64,000 nt of DNA from Deltaproteobacteria bacterium (lineage in GTDB: Bacteria; Myxococcota; Myxococcia; Myxococcales; 40CM-4-68-19). The position numbers were made by a program, and so were the translations under genes. The stretch lies in NCBI GenBank assembly GCA_005879535.1, contig VBKI01000066.1:93483-157482 (forward strand). The letters are read 5' to 3'. How positions within the stretch are numbered: position 1 is the stretch's first letter; each line of letters opens with the position of its first letter. A model generated the notes under the pieces. That model was not told where the DNA came from and did no database searches. It saw nothing but the letters and a program-made list of their open reading frames with translations. This document shows, piece after piece, positions 1 through 7,799 of the stretch.

Positions 1-53
1 ACGAGAAGATCCTGGAGGCGATCCAGATGGCTTGGCTCGACGAACGGGAGTGA
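1..53 (+). CDS. C-terminal end of an unidentified gene (partial)
   Basis: Reading from base 3, an open frame gives 16 residues ending ...AIQMAWLDERE before a TGA at 51-53. The next gene's GTG start overlaps this stop as GTGA, the coupling pattern used all over this window, so a real upstream gene probably ends here. Too little is visible to name it. Confidence 0.45.
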   Translation, partial: EKILEAIQMAWLDERE

Positions 54-454
54 AACCGTTGGCGGCGTGGAAGAGGCTGAAGAAGTACGCGGCGGGAAAG
101 CCTGGCGCCTGGGAGGATCATCCCTGGGGCGAGACGGTCTACAAGGTGGCGAAGAAGGTGTTCGTGTTCCTCGGGCATGCCGACGGCGGGTACGGACTGT
201 CCTGCAAGTTGCCGCAGTCGGGTGAGGCGGCGACCACGATGTTCTCGTGGGCGGAGCCCACGGGCTACGGACTCGGCAAGTCCGGCTGGGTGAGCGCGCA
301 CTTCGAGAACAGCGAGGACGTGCCCGTCGATCTGCTCGAGCAGTGGATCGACGAGAGCTACGCGGCGGTGGCGCCGAAGCGTGGAACGCCCGCCGAAGCG
401 CGAGCGAAGAAGCAATCCCGTTCGCGTCGGCCGGCTCGGCGCGAAGCGAAGTAA
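50..454 (+). CDS. MmcQ/YjbR-family protein
   Basis: This 134-residue protein resembles the MmcQ/YjbR (DUF419) family of small proteins with a DNA-binding-like double-wing fold. Family signs are the N-terminal KPGAWEDHPWGETVYKV stretch, a central GYGLSCKLP strand and a YGLGKSGWV segment followed by the acidic helix DLLEQWIDESY. The C-terminus is a Lys/Arg-rich tail that may be disordered. I chose the GTG at 50 because it overlaps the upstream stop as GTGA; a TTG at 32 would add six residues. Molecular function in this family is not well settled, so no role is assigned. Confidence 0.75.
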   Translation: MKPLAAWKRLKKYAAGKPGAWEDHPWGETVYKVAKKVFVFLGHADGGYGLSCKLPQSGEAATTMFSWAEPTGYGLGKSGWVSAHFENSEDVPVDLLEQWIDESYAAVAPKRGTPAEARAKKQSRSRRPARREAK

Positions 455-590
455 CGCCGCCACTGCTCTCGACGTGGCTGGATCACGCTGCGGGCTGCAT
501 CCGTTTTGCGCGGCGCCACCGCGTCGTCAGCAACCACGTCTCCGGTGGCGACGTCAGCGGCGGGTCTCGTGGAAGCGCCGCGGCTGCCGC

Positions 591-1790
591 TCAGGCTAGT
601 GGCCCGACCAGCAGGACGTCGATCTCGATTCCGTCCTCGACGCGCCCCTCGCCGGCCGCGATCACCGCGACCGCATTGGCGCCCGACCAGGAGGCGATCT
701 GCATGCTGCTCTGCTGCCCACCTGGTTCGAATACGAGCTGCGATCCATCCGCCGTGACCCGACCGCGGGGAAAGAAGGTGAGTCCCTTGACGCGGGAGAG
801 CGTGCCGCGCAGGAGCGCCTTCGCGCGCGGGCGCTCCGGATTCCGATCGCCGGCGAGGAGACGGATCGCGAGGCGCGCGAACAGCTCGAACCCCAGCGTC
901 GCCGCCGCGGGATTCCCCGGCACTCCGAACACCAGGCGTCCCTGAGAAGCGGTGCCGAACAGCACCGGCTTTCCGGGGCGGATGGCGACGGTGTGGAAGA
1001 TCAGCTCGCCGCCGAGCTGCTCCAGCGCATCCTGCGCGTGATCGTGATCGCCCACCGACGCCCCGCCGGTGGTCAGGAGGATGTCCGCCGGCGCGTCGCG
1101 CAATCTTTGCGCGATGCTCTCCACGGAATCGGGCGCGATGCCTAGGCGAAGCACGTCCGCGCCGGCCTCGCGGCAGAGCGCCGCCAGGGTCAGGCTGTTG
1201 GTTTCGACGATCTGCCCGGGTCCGGGCTGCTGGCCGAGCGGCACCAACTCGCTGCCGGTGCACAACACGGCAACGCGCGGCCGGCGATGTGCGCGGACGG
1301 AGGCGACGCCGCAAGCGGCGGCGAGCGCGAGATCCGCCGCATCCAGAACGCGCCCAGCAGCAAGCGCTTCGATGCCCGCGGTGAGCTCTTCGCCGCGTCG
1401 GCGGATGTGCTGGCCCGCCTTCGGCGCCTGCTGGACGCGGACGTCGAGACCTTCGCGGACGCAGTGCTCCTGCATGACGACGCAATCGGCGCCCGGCGGA
1501 AGCGGAGCGCCGGTGAAGATACGCGCCGCCTCGCGTGGCTTCAGCGGACGGTCCCAGGGCCGATCGCCCGCGGCGATTTCGCCTGCGACGCACAGCGGGC
1601 TGCCGGAATCCGCCGCGCGGAGCGCGTAGCCGTCCATCATCGAGATGTCGGTCGACGGCTGGTCACGGAGCGCCTGGACGCCGGCCGCCAGGACGCGTCC
1701 GTAGGCCTCCGTAAGTGGAACCTCTTCGGGAGGCAGCGGGCGTGCGCGGGCGCGCACGGCGGCGAGCGCATCGGAGAGCGGTGTGATCAT
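591..1790 (-). CDS. moeA: Molybdopterin molybdenumtransferase MoeA
   Basis: MoeA inserts molybdate into adenylylated molybdopterin to finish the molybdenum cofactor in the cytoplasm. The 399-residue product has the family landmarks in order: DISMMDGYA at about residues 48-56, FTGAPLPPGAD at about 92-102, and the MoCF-type TTGGASVGDHD motif at about 240-250, then the C-terminal MoeA domain IV. The ATG at 1790 is preferred over an in-frame GTG at 1829 because the latter lies inside the tRNA terminator hairpin. No other molybdenum cofactor gene is present in the window, so the enzyme it serves is not visible. Expression may depend on read-through from the tRNA or on a promoter not recognised. 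Confidence 0.95.
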   Translation of the reverse strand: MITPLSDALAAVRARARPLPPEEVPLTEAYGRVLAAGVQALRDQPSTDISMMDGYALRAADSGSPLCVAGEIAAGDRPWDRPLKPREAARIFTGAPLPPGADCVVMQEHCVREGLDVRVQQAPKAGQHIRRRGEELTAGIEALAAGRVLDAADLALAAACGVASVRAHRRPRVAVLCTGSELVPLGQQPGPGQIVETNSLTLAALCREAGADVLRLGIAPDSVESIAQRLRDAPADILLTTGGASVGDHDHAQDALEQLGGELIFHTVAIRPGKPVLFGTASQGRLVFGVPGNPAAATLGFELFARLAIRLLAGDRNPERPRAKALLRGTLSRVKGLTFFPRGRVTADGSQLVFEPGGQQSSMQIASWSGANAVAVIAAGEGRVEDGIEIDVLLVGPLA

Positions 1791-1806
1791 CCTCTGGACA
1801 CCCGCG

Positions 1807-1843
1807 AAAAACAGAAGAGCCCCGGCCACTTGCCCGAGGCTCT
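1807..1843 (-). terminator. Rho-independent terminator after tRNA-Leu
   Basis: On the minus strand a hairpin with arms AGAGCC (1838-1843) and GGCTCT (1816-1821), extended inward by CGG/CCG after one mismatch, is followed by a run of five T residues (1811-1807). It lies 57 bases downstream of the tRNA 3' end and is the clearest intrinsic terminator in the window. Confidence 0.8.
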
Positions 1844-1900
1844 ACCGTCCAGTGGCGGGCGCAGACCGTCGCGCTCAGGGGTCCGCCGCCGGGGCGTCGG

Positions 1901-1987
1901 TGGTGCCGAAGAGAGGACTCGAACCTCCACGGGGTTGCCCCCACCAGACCCTGAATCTGGCGTGTCTGCCAATTCCACCACTTCGGC
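1901..1987 (-). tRNA. tRNA-Leu (anticodon CAG)
   Basis: The minus strand reads as an 87-base class II tRNA with CCA encoded. The acceptor stem pairs GCCGAAG with CTTCGGC, the D arm contains GGAATTGGCAGAC, the anticodon stem-loop is CCAGA-TTCAGGG-TCTGG with anticodon CAG (complement of 1951-1953), a long variable arm GGGGGCAACCCC follows, and the T arm contains GGTTCGAGTCC. The long variable arm and CAG anticodon identify leucine, reading CUG, the dominant Leu codon in this GC-rich genome. Confidence 0.97.
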
Positions 1988-2009
1988 TCGACGCCAGAAA
2001 AGCCGTGGC

Positions 2010-2038
2010 GATCTAACGAACTGCAAGATTCAAGTCAA
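2010..2038 (-). promoter_or_regulatory. Sigma-70 type promoter for tRNA-Leu
   Basis: The minus strand has TTGACT (2038-2033), a 17-base spacer and TAGATC (2015-2010), which places the start of transcription about 16 bases before the mature tRNA 5' end. Spacing and the good -35 box make this a credible housekeeping promoter. Confidence 0.65.
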
Positions 2039-2119
2039 GGCGCAGCCCTCGGTCAGCGCACGCATGGACAACTGCCCCCGACCTGTGGTCGCATGTCGTA
2101 CCTGTATGCAAGGAGGAGC

Positions 2120-2500
2120 GTGAAAAGGCAGGGTCGAAGGACTGGGCATCGCGTCCTCATCGTGGATGACGAAGAGGGCTTCCGAGACGGCGTTGCCGAT
2201 CTGCTCGGCATGGAGGGCTACGAGGTCTCCGTCGCTCGCGATGCCGTGGAAGCCGTTCGCGTGTTGCCCGAGTTCCGGCCGGAAGTGATCCTGCTCGACC
2301 TGCGCATGCCTCATCTCGACGGCGAGGGTTTCCTCCGCGGCATGGGTGGACTGCCCGCGAGCAAGCGCGTTCCGGTCGTGCTGATCTCCGCGAAGGAGGA
2401 TCTGCAGCAGATTGCGCTCCGCACCGGCGCGGCGGGATACCTGAGCAAGCCCTTCGAGGCGCCCCAGCTTCTCTCGCTGCTGGAAAAAGTCCTCTCCTGA
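2120..2500 (+). CDS. Single-domain response regulator (receiver only)
   Basis: The 126-residue product is one CheY-like receiver domain with no output domain. The acidic pair D16-D17 (IVDDEE), the phospho-acceptor D60 (ILLDLRMP), S90 in VVLISAK and the invariant K110 in LSKPFEAP are all present. The GTG at 2120 is favoured by an AGGAGG just upstream (2111-2116); an ATG at 2093 would add nine residues. It ends head-on with the next gene: its TGA (2498-2500) and the neighbour's stop (2501-2503) form TGATCA. No cognate kinase is adjacent; the sensor kinase at 4941 is the nearest candidate, which is only inference from distance. Confidence 0.9.
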   Translation: MKRQGRRTGHRVLIVDDEEGFRDGVADLLGMEGYEVSVARDAVEAVRVLPEFRPEVILLDLRMPHLDGEGFLRGMGGLPASKRVPVVLISAKEDLQQIALRTGAAGYLSKPFEAPQLLSLLEKVLS

Positions 2501-3481
2501 TCAGACGGGCTTCTTCTCGATTCCGTTCTCGGTCCGGCGGTGCATCGCAGGCACCGGAGTGCCGGATGCCGGCGTGGCAACGCCTTCCGCCTCTTCGCCG
2601 CCGATGGGCTCTCCCGCTTCGATTGCCTCCGGCGACGCGCCCTCGAGCGGCAGAGACGTTTGCGCCGCCTGCGCGCCGGCCTCCTCGCGCGCGCGGTCGG
2701 CCGAAGCCGGGCCCGTCGCCTTGGGCCGTTCCTTCTGCATGGGCGGGGGCAGCGGGATCCCCGACTGCCAGAGCTTGCGCTCGGCCTGCGCGAGCCGCTC
2801 CTTCACCAGCTCGAGCTCGCCTTTCGTCACGAGGTAGACGCGGTTGTTCGTCTCGGCGCGGCCCTTGTGCTTGCGGACCTCGTCGCGCAGCTCCTGCTCG
2901 CGTTTCTTCGCCTCGCGTGCGTGCTTCTCGGCCGCAATAACCTGCCGGTCGAGCTCGCTCTTCGCCGCCTCGAGCTGCTCGTGCAGCGGCTGCACGTCGG
3001 CAGCAGGGGGCGTGGGCGCCGCCACCGTCGGCGCGTGATCGGTCAGCTCGCGAATCCGACCCTGCGCTCGATCGAGCTCGCCCCGCAGCTGCGACTCGGC
3101 GGCCTTGACCCTCTCGAGCTCACGCCGCGCCTGCGCCTCGGCAGCGTGCGCGTCCTCGGTCAGCCTTCGGGCGTGCGCCAGATCCTCCTCGAGCTCCGCC
3201 TCGCGGGCGCCCCGCGGCTGCGACTTGCCGGAGCGGCCTTCCTGCGCCTTGCGGCGCGTCTCCGCCAGCTTCTCCCGCGTCTCCGCAAGTTGCCCGGAGC
3301 GCGTCTTCGACTCTTCCTGGGCGCGCCGCAACTCGGCGCGCGCCGCCTCGGTCTCCTTGTGCGCCTGCCCGGCGTCCTCGCGCAGGGCCTTCACCGCGGC
3401 GGCAGCGGACTGGCCCTGCAGGAAGAACACCACGGCGAGCACGACCGCGACGACGGCGATGACGAACGCGAGGCCGACCAT
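2501..3481 (-). CDS. Membrane-anchored coiled-coil protein, function unknown
   Basis: The 326-residue protein starts with one transmembrane segment (about residues 3-22, rich in Val/Ala/Leu) and continues as a long charged heptad region (about 30-235, rich in Glu, Ala, Arg and Gln) broken by a Pro/Ala patch near 150-162. The tail, from about 240, is low-complexity Pro/Ala/Glu. This is the layout of a structural or scaffolding protein with one membrane anchor; I do not recognise a family. Its stop abuts the stop of the response regulator gene, so the two converge with no space. Confidence 0.75.
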   Translation of the reverse strand: MVGLAFVIAVVAVVLAVVFFLQGQSAAAAVKALREDAGQAHKETEAARAELRRAQEESKTRSGQLAETREKLAETRRKAQEGRSGKSQPRGAREAELEEDLAHARRLTEDAHAAEAQARRELERVKAAESQLRGELDRAQGRIRELTDHAPTVAAPTPPAADVQPLHEQLEAAKSELDRQVIAAEKHAREAKKREQELRDEVRKHKGRAETNNRVYLVTKGELELVKERLAQAERKLWQSGIPLPPPMQKERPKATGPASADRAREEAGAQAAQTSLPLEGASPEAIEAGEPIGGEEAEGVATPASGTPVPAMHRRTENGIEKKPV

Positions 3482-3556
3482 TCTCCGCTCCGGGAAAGGG
3501 GCGCGAGAGTAGCCAAGAACCAGACCGGGATCTACCGAATCGCGCCAGGCGCTCGC

Positions 3557-4015
3557 TCAAATGGTGGGCGTCGGACCCTTCAGCTCGTCGAAGATCGCCT
3601 CTTCCACGCCTTTGCGGTGTTCCTTGTCGGCGTGGAACGAGTACCTCGGCCCCCTGAACTGGACGCCGGCGGCCGCATGGTCGCGGACGTCGTCGATGCG
3701 GACGGCAACCAGCGCGCAGGGGAACGGTGTCGATTGCATCAGCTCCTTCTCGACCACCGCTGTCCCCCGCAGGCCGTAGCAGAGGTCGTCTCCGAGCACC
3801 TCGATCGCCACTTTGCCGTTGGAGCGGAGGTTCCGCATCGCGCGGCCTCGCGTGTCGACGGCGAGGGTGAGCGTCCGCGGATTGCGCGCCACGGCCCAGG
3901 TCATGAGCGTCGTCAGCGGCGCGCCCTGCTCGTCCACGGTGGCCACCACCAGCGCCTGTCCGCCGAGAAGAAACTGCACCAAAGGCGGAGGCATCTCGGG
4001 AACGTTCGCTGCCAT
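3557..4015 (-). CDS. Pyridoxamine 5'-phosphate oxidase-fold (FMN-binding) protein
   Basis: The 152-residue product has the split-barrel flavin-binding pattern: ALVVATVDEQGAPLTTLMTWAV near the N-terminus, then LTLAVDTRGRAMRNLRSNGKVAIEVLGDD, the segment where the flavin phosphate is usually bound. Members of this family reduce or bind flavins or haem breakdown products, and the substrate here cannot be read from sequence. ATG at 4015 is chosen because AGGAG sits just before it; an earlier in-frame start would run into the lipoprotein gene. It follows that gene by 14 bases and is probably cotranscribed. Confidence 0.75.
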   Translation of the reverse strand: MAANVPEMPPPLVQFLLGGQALVVATVDEQGAPLTTLMTWAVARNPRTLTLAVDTRGRAMRNLRSNGKVAIEVLGDDLCYGLRGTAVVEKELMQSTPFPCALVAVRIDDVRDHAAAGVQFRGPRYSFHADKEHRKGVEEAIFDELKGPTPTI

Positions 4016-4029
4016 GATCTCCTGGGCGC

Positions 4030-4920
4030 TCAGGGGCAGGCGGAGATTCCCGCGGCGTGCAACCTTGCCCGGAACACCGCGCACGCCTGGTCCCGCTCCG
4101 CTCCCTCGAGCTGGGCGGCGACGAGCGAGAGCACCGCGGCCGGATCCGCCGGCGCCGTCCCGAGAGCGCGCGCGGCGGCCAGCGCAGCGCGGGAAGCCGC
4201 GGTCAGATCGCCGCTGGCGTCCGCCCAGGCCCAGAGCGCTCCGGCGAGAACCGCCGACGCAGAGGCACCCGCAGGGAGCGGACGAGACACGTCGAGCTGT
4301 CCGGTCGGATCGCCGCCGGGATCGGAGATTGCCAGATATCCCGGATCCCCCGCGGCAGCGGCCGCGCCGAGAAAGAGCGCGATCCCCTCCGCCTCCTCCG
4401 GGTGGAGGGCGGCGACCGCGCGGAGCTGACGGCGACTCATCTCCCGTGTCACCGCTCCGGGGTTGAGAGCCAGCGGGACGCGGGCGCCGTTCGGTCCTTC
4501 GCCCAGCGTGAACGTGTCGGTGGCCCGGTCATAGCGGAGCCCCGGTTCAGCCGCCGCGCTGACCAGGATCGGCGCCGGCATCAGAGCCTCCGCCCCGGCG
4601 TTGAGCAGGAACTGCCGCGCCCGCTCCATCGCCGCGTAGTGTCCGAGGAGCGACACACAGGAGACGGTCCTCGCTACCAGCGCGCCGGAAACGCGCCGGC
4701 GCATCGCGCAATCGGGAATGCGGGCGGAATCCCCCGGTCCGCCGAGCGTCATCATTCCAGCCGGCCCGCGCACGGCGGCGAGATCCGCCCCCGGAAGCTC
4801 CACCTCCTGCCCGGTCAGCTCCCCCGAGAGCCGGTCGACGCCGAGCACGGCGACGCGGTCCGGCAAAACGGTGCCGCCGCAGGCGGTCGCGAGCAGGAGG
4901 ACGGGCAGAACCCTTCGCAT
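4030..4920 (-). CDS. Putative lipoprotein, function unknown
   Basis: The 296-residue protein opens with a short signal and a lipobox LLLATAC with Cys14, so it is predicted to be lipidated and exported. The rest is Ala/Gly-rich with several Cys residues (for example IPDCAM, TVSCVS, DQACAVF, ISACP) that could form disulfides in the periplasm. No domain is recognised. Its start is only 20 bases from the divergent sensor kinase start at 4941, and the flavoprotein gene at 4015 follows it on the same strand. Confidence 0.75.
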   Translation of the reverse strand: MRRVLPVLLLATACGGTVLPDRVAVLGVDRLSGELTGQEVELPGADLAAVRGPAGMMTLGGPGDSARIPDCAMRRRVSGALVARTVSCVSLLGHYAAMERARQFLLNAGAEALMPAPILVSAAAEPGLRYDRATDTFTLGEGPNGARVPLALNPGAVTREMSRRQLRAVAALHPEEAEGIALFLGAAAAAGDPGYLAISDPGGDPTGQLDVSRPLPAGASASAVLAGALWAWADASGDLTAASRAALAAARALGTAPADPAAVLSLVAAQLEGAERDQACAVFRARLHAAGISACP

Positions 4921-4940
4921 GAGCGCTAGAATGTAGATCG

Positions 4941-6488
4941 ATGCGGCTCTCCATCGCTACTAAAGTCTTTCTCGGATTCGTGGCGGTGTTGGCTTGTAGC
5001 GCCGCGGTGTCGGCGTACGGCGTCGCGCGCCTGCGGCGCATCGGACAGGGACTGTCGCTTCTTTCACGACCCTACATGCCGTTGACGCGGGCCGTCTCGA
5101 CCCTCGAGGCCTTCCACAAGGAGCGGGTGCGAAACACGGATCGGCTCCTGGACGAGGCGGACGCCCGGGCCCGCGCCGCATTCATCGCGCTCGACCGCAC
5201 CTATTTCGCCCGCGTCGTCGGCGAGCGGCTCACCTACGCGCAGCAGCTCGTCGGCAGCGCGCAGCAGACCGCAAGCGATCGCGACGCACTGGATCGGATC
5301 TCCGCGCGCCTCTCCGCGGTGTCCGCGCGCGTCGCGGAGGAGGAGAAGGCGGCCGCGACCCTCACGGCGCGCCTGGAGAAGGGCGGCTCCGCGGATCCGT
5401 CCCTGGAGGACTCGGTCACCCGGCTGAAGACCGCACAGCGCCGCGTCGACTACGAGGTGCGGGATCTCGGACGCATCCTCCAGGACCAGATGAACCAAGG
5501 CGTCGACGAGGCCGAGAAGCAGGAGCGGGCCGCGCGCTGGGCCATACTGGCCCTCTCCGGCATCGCCCTGCTCGTCGGCCTGCTGGTCACCTGGCTGTCG
5601 CATCGTGCTCTGCGTCCCATCCGCACGCTCACCGAAGCGGCGCAGCGGCTGGGGCGCGGGAGCCCGGACTCGGTGGCCGTTCCGGAACAGGGAGGCGACG
5701 AGCTCGCGGCGCTGGCCCGCGAGTTCAACGCCATGGCCCAGCGGCTGGCGGCGCGCGAGCGGGAGCTGCGCGCCCAAGGCGAGGCGCTGCTCCGCTCGGA
5801 ACGTCTCGCCGCCATCGGCCGCATCGCAGCGCAGATCACGCACGAGATCCGCAACCCGCTGTCGTCGATCTCCTTGAACGCCGAGGAGCTGGGGGAGCGC
5901 GCGCCGCAAGCGCGCGAGCTGTGCGAGGCGATCGTGCGCGAAGTCGATCGTCTGACTGCGATCACCGAGGACTACCTGCGGTTCGCGCGCCTTCCCAAAC
6001 CGCAGCTCCAGCGCGCTGACCTGAACGAGACCGTGCGCGACCTCGTGGACTTCGTCCGGCCCGAGCTCGACGCCAATGGCGTCGAGGTGGCGCTGTCGCT
6101 CTCGCCCTCGTTGCCGCGCGTGCCGGCGGACGTGGCACAGGTCCGGCAACTGCTCTTGAACCTGCTCCGGAACGCGCGCGAGGCGATGCCGGCGGGCGGC
6201 TCGCTACGCGTCACCACGCGTGTCACTCGCGGAGCCGTGGAGATCGAGGTCCGCGATACCGGCCCGGGCATTCCTCCCGATCGGCTGGCCCGGATCTTCG
6301 ATCCGTTCTTCACCACCAAGGAGCGCGGCACCGGATTGGGCCTGGCGATGGCCCAGGAGATCGCGCAGGAGCACGGCGGGCAGCTCTTTTGCGACAGCGC
6401 TCCAGGACGGGGGACCGCATTCACGCTGCGCCTGCCCGTCCCTGCGCTTCCCGAGCCCGCCGCCGCTCCCGCGATTGCGTCGGCATAG
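4941..6488 (+). CDS. Sensor histidine kinase with HAMP domain
   Basis: The 515-residue membrane kinase has a transmembrane segment at about 8-28, an extracytoplasmic helical sensor region of about 170 residues, a second membrane segment at 200-219 and a HAMP domain at about 220-272. The HisKA motif holds phospho-acceptor H301 (THEIRNP), followed by the ATPase boxes: N411 (LLNLLRNA), D439 in DTGPGIPPD, FDPFFTTK near 453-460 and GTGLGL near 463-467. It is an NtrB-type orphan kinase with no adjacent DNA-binding regulator. It is divergent from the lipoprotein gene at 4920, which leaves very little room for separate promoters. Confidence 0.95.
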   Translation: MRLSIATKVFLGFVAVLACSAAVSAYGVARLRRIGQGLSLLSRPYMPLTRAVSTLEAFHKERVRNTDRLLDEADARARAAFIALDRTYFARVVGERLTYAQQLVGSAQQTASDRDALDRISARLSAVSARVAEEEKAAATLTARLEKGGSADPSLEDSVTRLKTAQRRVDYEVRDLGRILQDQMNQGVDEAEKQERAARWAILALSGIALLVGLLVTWLSHRALRPIRTLTEAAQRLGRGSPDSVAVPEQGGDELAALAREFNAMAQRLAARERELRAQGEALLRSERLAAIGRIAAQITHEIRNPLSSISLNAEELGERAPQARELCEAIVREVDRLTAITEDYLRFARLPKPQLQRADLNETVRDLVDFVRPELDANGVEVALSLSPSLPRVPADVAQVRQLLLNLLRNAREAMPAGGSLRVTTRVTRGAVEIEVRDTGPGIPPDRLARIFDPFFTTKERGTGLGLAMAQEIAQEHGGQLFCDSAPGRGTAFTLRLPVPALPEPAAAPAIASA

Positions 6489-6515
6489 GCCGCCACATAT
6501 CCTCCGCCGCCCTCG

Positions 6516-7799
6516 ATGAACGACCCCGTCCACAAGAGCGTTCTGGCCAACGGCCTGCGGGTGGTCACGGTGGAGCTGCCCCACCTGCACACCGGGATGA
6601 TCGCCGCGTACGTGCGGGCGGGATCGCGCCACGAAGAGCCATCCCGCAACGGCGTCTCGCACTTTCTCGAGCATCTGTTCTTCCGCGGCAGCGAAGGCTA
6701 CCCCGACGGCCGAACGTTGAACGCCCTGGTCGAGGACTGCGGCGGCTCGCTCAACGGCGTGACCACGCGCGACCACGGGTACTACTTCTCGCCCGTGCAT
6801 CCGGAGCGGCTGGAGGTCCCGCTGGCCGTTCTCGGCGACATGCTCGCGCGTCCGCTCTTCAAGGAGATCGAGCTCGAGCGGGAAGTGATCCTCGAGGAGA
6901 TCCTCGACGAGGTCGACGAGAAGGGCCGCGACATCGACATCGACAATTTGGCGAAGGGGGCGCTCTTCCCCGGCCATCCGCTGGGCCTGAAGATCGCGGG
7001 CACGCCGGCCAGCGTCAGTGCCCTCACCGAGGAGCACCTGCGCGCCCATCACGCGAGGGCCTACGGGGCTCGGAACATCGTGCTTGCGGCAGCGGGACCG
7101 CTGCGCCACGACCGCCTGCTGGCGCTCGCGGAACGGCACTTCGGATCCCTCCGCTCCGGAGAGGTGCTCGACGACGAATCCCTGAACGGCGCTCCGCGCG
7201 GCCCCCAGCTCGTCGCCGTCGATCACACCGATGCGCAGATGGAGCTGCAGGTCTCCTTCCGTGGCCCTCCGGAGGAGCATGCCGACTTCCCCGTCCTGCG
7301 CGTGATCAAGCGCGTCCTCGACGACGGTCTCGCCTCGCGGTTGCAGATGCAGCTCGTGGAGCGAAAGGCGCTCGCATACTCGGTCGGCGCGGGAATGGAC
7401 GGCTTCAGCGACTGCTCGGTCTTCGAAGTCGGATGCGCCTGCGCCCCGCGAAAGGCGACGGCGGCGCTCTCGGAGATGCTGCGCCTCCTCGCCGAGCTGC
7501 GCGACACCGACGTGCCCGACGACGAGCTCTTGCGAGCGAAGAAGAAGTCGCGGATCTCCCTCGAGTTTTCGCTCGACTCGCCGGCGGACATGATCGGCTG
7601 GTTCGGCGCAGGCGAGCTCCTGCATCCCCCCGCCGAGCCGTTCCAGCAATGGCTCGAGCGCATCGAGAACGTGACCGCCGCTGACGTCCGGCGCGTCGCC
7701 TCCGCGCTGTTCCGCCGCGAGAACCTCGTCGCCTGCGCCGTGGGCCCCTTGTCCGGAGTGGAGCCGAAGCTGCGTGCCGCGGCGGAAAGCGGGCTGTGA
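6516..7799 (+). CDS. M16-family zinc metallopeptidase
   Basis: The 427-residue protein is a single-chain M16 (insulinase/processing peptidase-like) enzyme. The inverted zinc motif HFLEH (H49, E52, H53) lies near the N-terminus, with the distal acidic region EREVILEEILDEVDEKG supplying the third ligand. The C-terminal half carries the usual inactive M16C-like domain (SVGAGMDGFSDCSVFEVGC and following). No signal peptide is visible, so it is probably cytoplasmic, as in related bacterial processing peptidases. Its TGA overlaps the rhomboid GTG as GTGA, so the two proteases are translationally coupled. Confidence 0.92.
   Translation: MNDPVHKSVLANGLRVVTVELPHLHTGMIAAYVRAGSRHEEPSRNGVSHFLEHLFFRGSEGYPDGRTLNALVEDCGGSLNGVTTRDHGYYFSPVHPERLEVPLAVLGDMLARPLFKEIELEREVILEEILDEVDEKGRDIDIDNLAKGALFPGHPLGLKIAGTPASVSALTEEHLRAHHARAYGARNIVLAAAGPLRHDRLLALAERHFGSLRSGEVLDDESLNGAPRGPQLVAVDHTDAQMELQVSFRGPPEEHADFPVLRVIKRVLDDGLASRLQMQLVERKALAYSVGAGMDGFSDCSVFEVGCACAPRKATAALSEMLRLLAELRDTDVPDDELLRAKKKSRISLEFSLDSPADMIGWFGAGELLHPPAEPFQQWLERIENVTAADVRRVASALFRRENLVACAVGPLSGVEPKLRAAAESGL

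Noticed and set aside
1791-1829. GTG start for moeA at 1829
   Set aside because: It lies in the tRNA terminator hairpin, and the ATG at 1790 already gives a normal MoeA N-terminus.
2540-4429. Open frame of 629 codons on the plus strand
   Set aside because: It lies antisense to the coiled-coil protein, the flavin-binding protein and the lipoprotein, with low-complexity Arg/Leu content and no start signal.
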